A stretch of 64,000 nucleotides of DNA, from the NCBI RefSeq assembly GCF_015477355.1, contig NZ_JADLRJ010000008.1, positions 1-64,000 on the forward strand, given 5' to 3'. Shown piece after piece: positions 61,941 to 64,000 of this stretch. Within the stretch, counting starts at the first letter, position 1, and every line of letters starts with the position of its first letter. Under the pieces are notes generated by a model. It was not told the DNA's origin, did not search any database, and was given only the letters and a program-made list of their open reading frames with translations. The translations under genes and the position numbers were made by a program. This stretch comes from Nocardia blacklockiae (GTDB lineage Bacteria; Actinomycetota; Actinomycetes; Mycobacteriales; Mycobacteriaceae).

Positions 61941-63118
61941 GTCGGGTCGCCCGGATCCGTGGTGGCGGAAGCGTGTTCGGCGCGCATGTCGGACAGGTGC
62001 GCGACCAGGGTGTCGATGGTGATCAGCCCGGCGTATTCGCCGCGGCGGCCGGTGACCACGGCGTGCGCCGTGCTCTCGGCCAGCAGCGCCTCCAGCGCCT
62101 CCTGCAGCGACGAGCGCAGCGCCACCGTGCCGGTGACGGGCAGCCCCACCGCCCGCAGCGAATCCGCCTGCGCCAGCAGCGCATCCGACACCCAGCGCAG
62201 CGGCCGGCGCTGGTCGTCGAGGACCAGGCCCCACTTCCACTCCCGCGCGGCGAGCGCGTCGCGCAGCGGGTCCACCGGGTCGGACTCGACGGCCGTGGGG
62301 CACTGCCCGAGGTCGACGTCCTGCACCCGGACCAGGGTGAGCTGCTTGAGCGCGGCGTCGGCGCCGACGAAACCGGCCACCGTCTCGTCGGCCGGCTCCG
62401 CCAGGATCGCGGCGGGCGTGTCGTACTGCAGGATGCGGGACTGGTTGCCCAGCACCGCGATTCGGTCGCCGAGCTTGACCGCCTCGTTGAAGTCGTGGGT
62501 GACGAACACGATCGTCTTGTGCAACTCGGCCTGCAACCGCAGCAGCTCGTCCTGCAGCAGGCCGCGGGTGATCGGGTCGACCGCGCCGAACGGCTCGTCC
62601 ATCAGCAGCACGGGCGGGTCGGCGGCCAGCGCGCGGGCCACGCCGACGCGCTGCTGCTGCCCGCCCGACAGCTGCCGCGGATACCGGTCGCGGAAGGTGC
62701 CGGGGTCCAGGCCGACCAGCTCGAGCATCTCGTCGACGCGCGCGGCGATCCGGGCGCGGTCCCAGCCGAGCAGTCCGGGCGCGGTCGCGACATTGCGCGC
62801 CACCGTCAGATGCGGGAACAGGCCCGCCTGCTGGATCGAATAGCCGACCTGACGGCGCAGCTGATCGGCGTTCACGGTGGTCACGTCGCGTCCGCCGATC
62901 GTGATGGTGCCCGACGTCGGCTCGATGAGGCGGTTGATCATCCGCATCGTGGTGGTCTTGCCGCAGCCCGACGGACCCACGAACACCACGATCTCGCCGG
63001 CGGGAACCGTGAGCGAGATGTTGTCGACGGCCGGTTCCCGTTGTCCCGGATAGCGTTTGGTGACCGAGTCGAGCACGATCTCGGCGCGGGGATGCTCCGC
63101 GGCGGTGGATTCAGTCAC
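61937..63118 (-). CDS. Osmoprotectant ABC transporter ATP-binding protein with CBS domains
   Basis: 393 residues from ATG 63118. VVFVGPSGCGKTTTMRMINR is Walker A, QLSGGQQQRVGVARALAADP the signature, LLMDEPFGAVDPITR Walker B and D-loop. The C-terminal ~130 residues contain a CBS pair (SDALLAQADSLRAVGLPVTG, SSLQEALEALLAESTAHAVV, VTGRRGEYAGLITIDTLVAH) that usually senses ionic strength or nucleotides to gate transport. It overlaps permease 1 by 8 bp and permease 2 by 4 bp. Confidence 0.93.
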   Translation of the reverse strand: MTESTAAEHPRAEIVLDSVTKRYPGQREPAVDNISLTVPAGEIVVFVGPSGCGKTTTMRMINRLIEPTSGTITIGGRDVTTVNADQLRRQVGYSIQQAGLFPHLTVARNVATAPGLLGWDRARIAARVDEMLELVGLDPGTFRDRYPRQLSGGQQQRVGVARALAADPPVLLMDEPFGAVDPITRGLLQDELLRLQAELHKTIVFVTHDFNEAVKLGDRIAVLGNQSRILQYDTPAAILAEPADETVAGFVGADAALKQLTLVRVQDVDLGQCPTAVESDPVDPLRDALAAREWKWGLVLDDQRRPLRWVSDALLAQADSLRAVGLPVTGTVALRSSLQEALEALLAESTAHAVVTGRRGEYAGLITIDTLVAHLSDMRAEHASATTDPGDPT

Positions 63119-63818
63119 GAATTCCCCTCGGGGTGGTGAGACGGCCGACGAGGACGAGTACGGCGTCGAGCGCCAGCGCCAGCAGGATGATCAGCACCGT
63201 GCCGGTCAGCGCCATCGGCACCGCGGTCGGACTGCCCAGCCGCGCCAGGCCGGAGAAGATCAGGTTGCCCAGGCCCGGGCCCTTGGCGTAGGCCGCCATG
63301 GCGAGGATGCCCATGCTGAGCTGGGTGCTGACCCGGATGCCCGCCAGGATCGACGGCCAGGCCAGCGGCAGCTCGATCCGGGCGAGCACGCGCAGCCGGT
63401 TCATGCCCACGCCGCGGGCGGCATCGGCGACGGCCGGGTCCACGCCCGCGAGCCCGATGATGGTGTTGCGCAGGATCGGCAGCAGCGCGTACAGCACCAG
63501 GGCCGTAATGGTCGGCGCCACACCGAGACCCAGCGCGGGAATGAGCAGGCCCAGCAGCGCGAACGACGGCACCGTCAGGATGATGCTGGCGGCGGCGGTG
63601 GACAGCGCCGAACCCCACGGGCTGCGGTGGACCGCGATGCCGACCAGCACGGCCACCACGGTGGCGAGCAACACCGCCTGCACGACCGCCGAGACGTGCA
63701 GGTACGAGTCGGTCAGCAGTTGGATTCGATGATCGACGACGAAAGTCCACAGCGTGTCCAGGATTCGCCCTCCCGCCTCTCCGACGTCCGGGGCCGAGTG
63801 TATCGACACAGAAGGCAC
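63111..63818 (-). CDS. Osmoprotectant ABC transporter permease 1
   Basis: 235 residues from GTG 63818, first gene of the operon. Six membrane segments; the EAA loop is DAARGVGMNRLRVLARIELP, and LPILRNTIIGLAGVDPAVAD matches permease 2. VPSFALLGLLIPALGLGVAP is a typical ProW-like stretch. The order permease-ATPase-permease-binding protein is that of OpuB/OsmU-type importers. The promoter should lie in the 95-bp gap to the divergent gene at 63914. Confidence 0.9.
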   Translation of the reverse strand: MPSVSIHSAPDVGEAGGRILDTLWTFVVDHRIQLLTDSYLHVSAVVQAVLLATVVAVLVGIAVHRSPWGSALSTAAASIILTVPSFALLGLLIPALGLGVAPTITALVLYALLPILRNTIIGLAGVDPAVADAARGVGMNRLRVLARIELPLAWPSILAGIRVSTQLSMGILAMAAYAKGPGLGNLIFSGLARLGSPTAVPMALTGTVLIILLALALDAVLVLVGRLTTPRGIRD

Positions 63819-63913
63819 GCGAGGGCATTTCGGGTGTTTGTCGCGGGAACCGCGGGGCCCGCCCGATCGTCCTAGTCTGTGGAGGCCGAGGACGGTCGGG
63901 GAGGGGCAGGCGG

Positions 63914-64000
63914 ATGATCGAAACCACGCGGGCGCGCAACCGATTCCGATGGCTCGTGGTAGGCGCGGTGGTCGTCCTGGCGATCGCGCTGTTCGCCGGG
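63914..64000 (+). CDS. N-terminal start of membrane or exported protein, cut by window end
   Basis: ATG 63914 with GGGGAGGGG upstream opens a frame that runs off the window after 29 codons: MIETTRARNRFRWLVVGAVV, then VLAIALFAG. A basic start followed by a hydrophobic helix indicates a signal anchor or first membrane segment. The rest is unseen. Divergent from the osmoprotectant transporter. Confidence 0.55.
   Translation, partial: MIETTRARNRFRWLVVGAVVVLAIALFAG

Overview
The window is high-GC DNA from a mycolic-acid actinomycete, most likely Nocardia or a close relative. The gene order glpX / DUF4245 / xseB-xseA / lipid-droplet protein / ispH / DUF6542 is the one I know from the Mycobacterium tuberculosis Rv1099c-Rv1111c region. 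Short leaders, GTG starts and 4-nt stop/start overlaps also fit. I see no rRNA, tRNA, CRISPR array, transposase or integrase.

Layout. (1) 1-11.9 kb is an accessory stretch that looks like a decayed integrative element or plasmid. It holds an archaeo-eukaryotic-primase replication protein with a possible antisense leader RNA, a membrane protein, an AbiTii-type protein bracketed by a 26-bp repeated element, a Pycsar/SLATT-like membrane protein, and an SOS-controlled divergent pair: an orphan ImuA'-like RecA-fold gene with a partner on one side and a 56-residue protein on the other. (2) 11.9-33.1 kb is core chromosome: gluconeogenesis (glpX), exonuclease VII, ispH, rmuC, sbcDC (with a large low-complexity insertion in SbcC), an EF-hand protein, a BldC-like regulator, ogt/ada-alkA alkylation repair, and cstA with its small partner. 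(3) 33.6-39.6 kb is a cassette of four roadblock/LC7-like proteins and two DUF4388-like winged-helix proteins in two divergent arms around an 838-bp intergenic region, next to a Trypco2-TPR fusion. No Ras-like GTPase, DUF742 protein or histidine kinase is present. This is my best candidate for an undescribed system. (4) 39.6-42.7 kb: thioesterase, SGNH hydrolase, ychF. (5) 42.7-48.5 kb is a defence-like island: a 653-aa unknown with an inverted-repeat operator array, a 266-aa unknown, an AspBHI/MspJI-type modification-dependent endonuclease, a truncated zinc-finger/HNH-like remnant, and a 201-aa minimal caspase-like (CHAT) protein. (6) 48.5-60.1 kb: assorted metabolic and regulatory genes, with a type IV AbiE toxin-antitoxin pair driven by an apparently leaderless, self-overlapping promoter, and an orphan NarI-like membrane protein that has lost all four haem-ligand histidines. 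(7) 60.2-63.8 kb: a complete osmoprotectant ABC transporter operon. The window ends inside a new plus-strand gene.

Functional themes are DNA damage repair (SOS pair, exonuclease VII, RmuC, SbcCD, Ada-AlkA/Ogt) and conflict or defence genes (AbiTii, Pycsar-like, AspBHI-like, CHAT, AbiE, Trypco2-TPR) inserted between conserved housekeeping blocks. All family assignments are from reading the sequences by eye; no database search was run.
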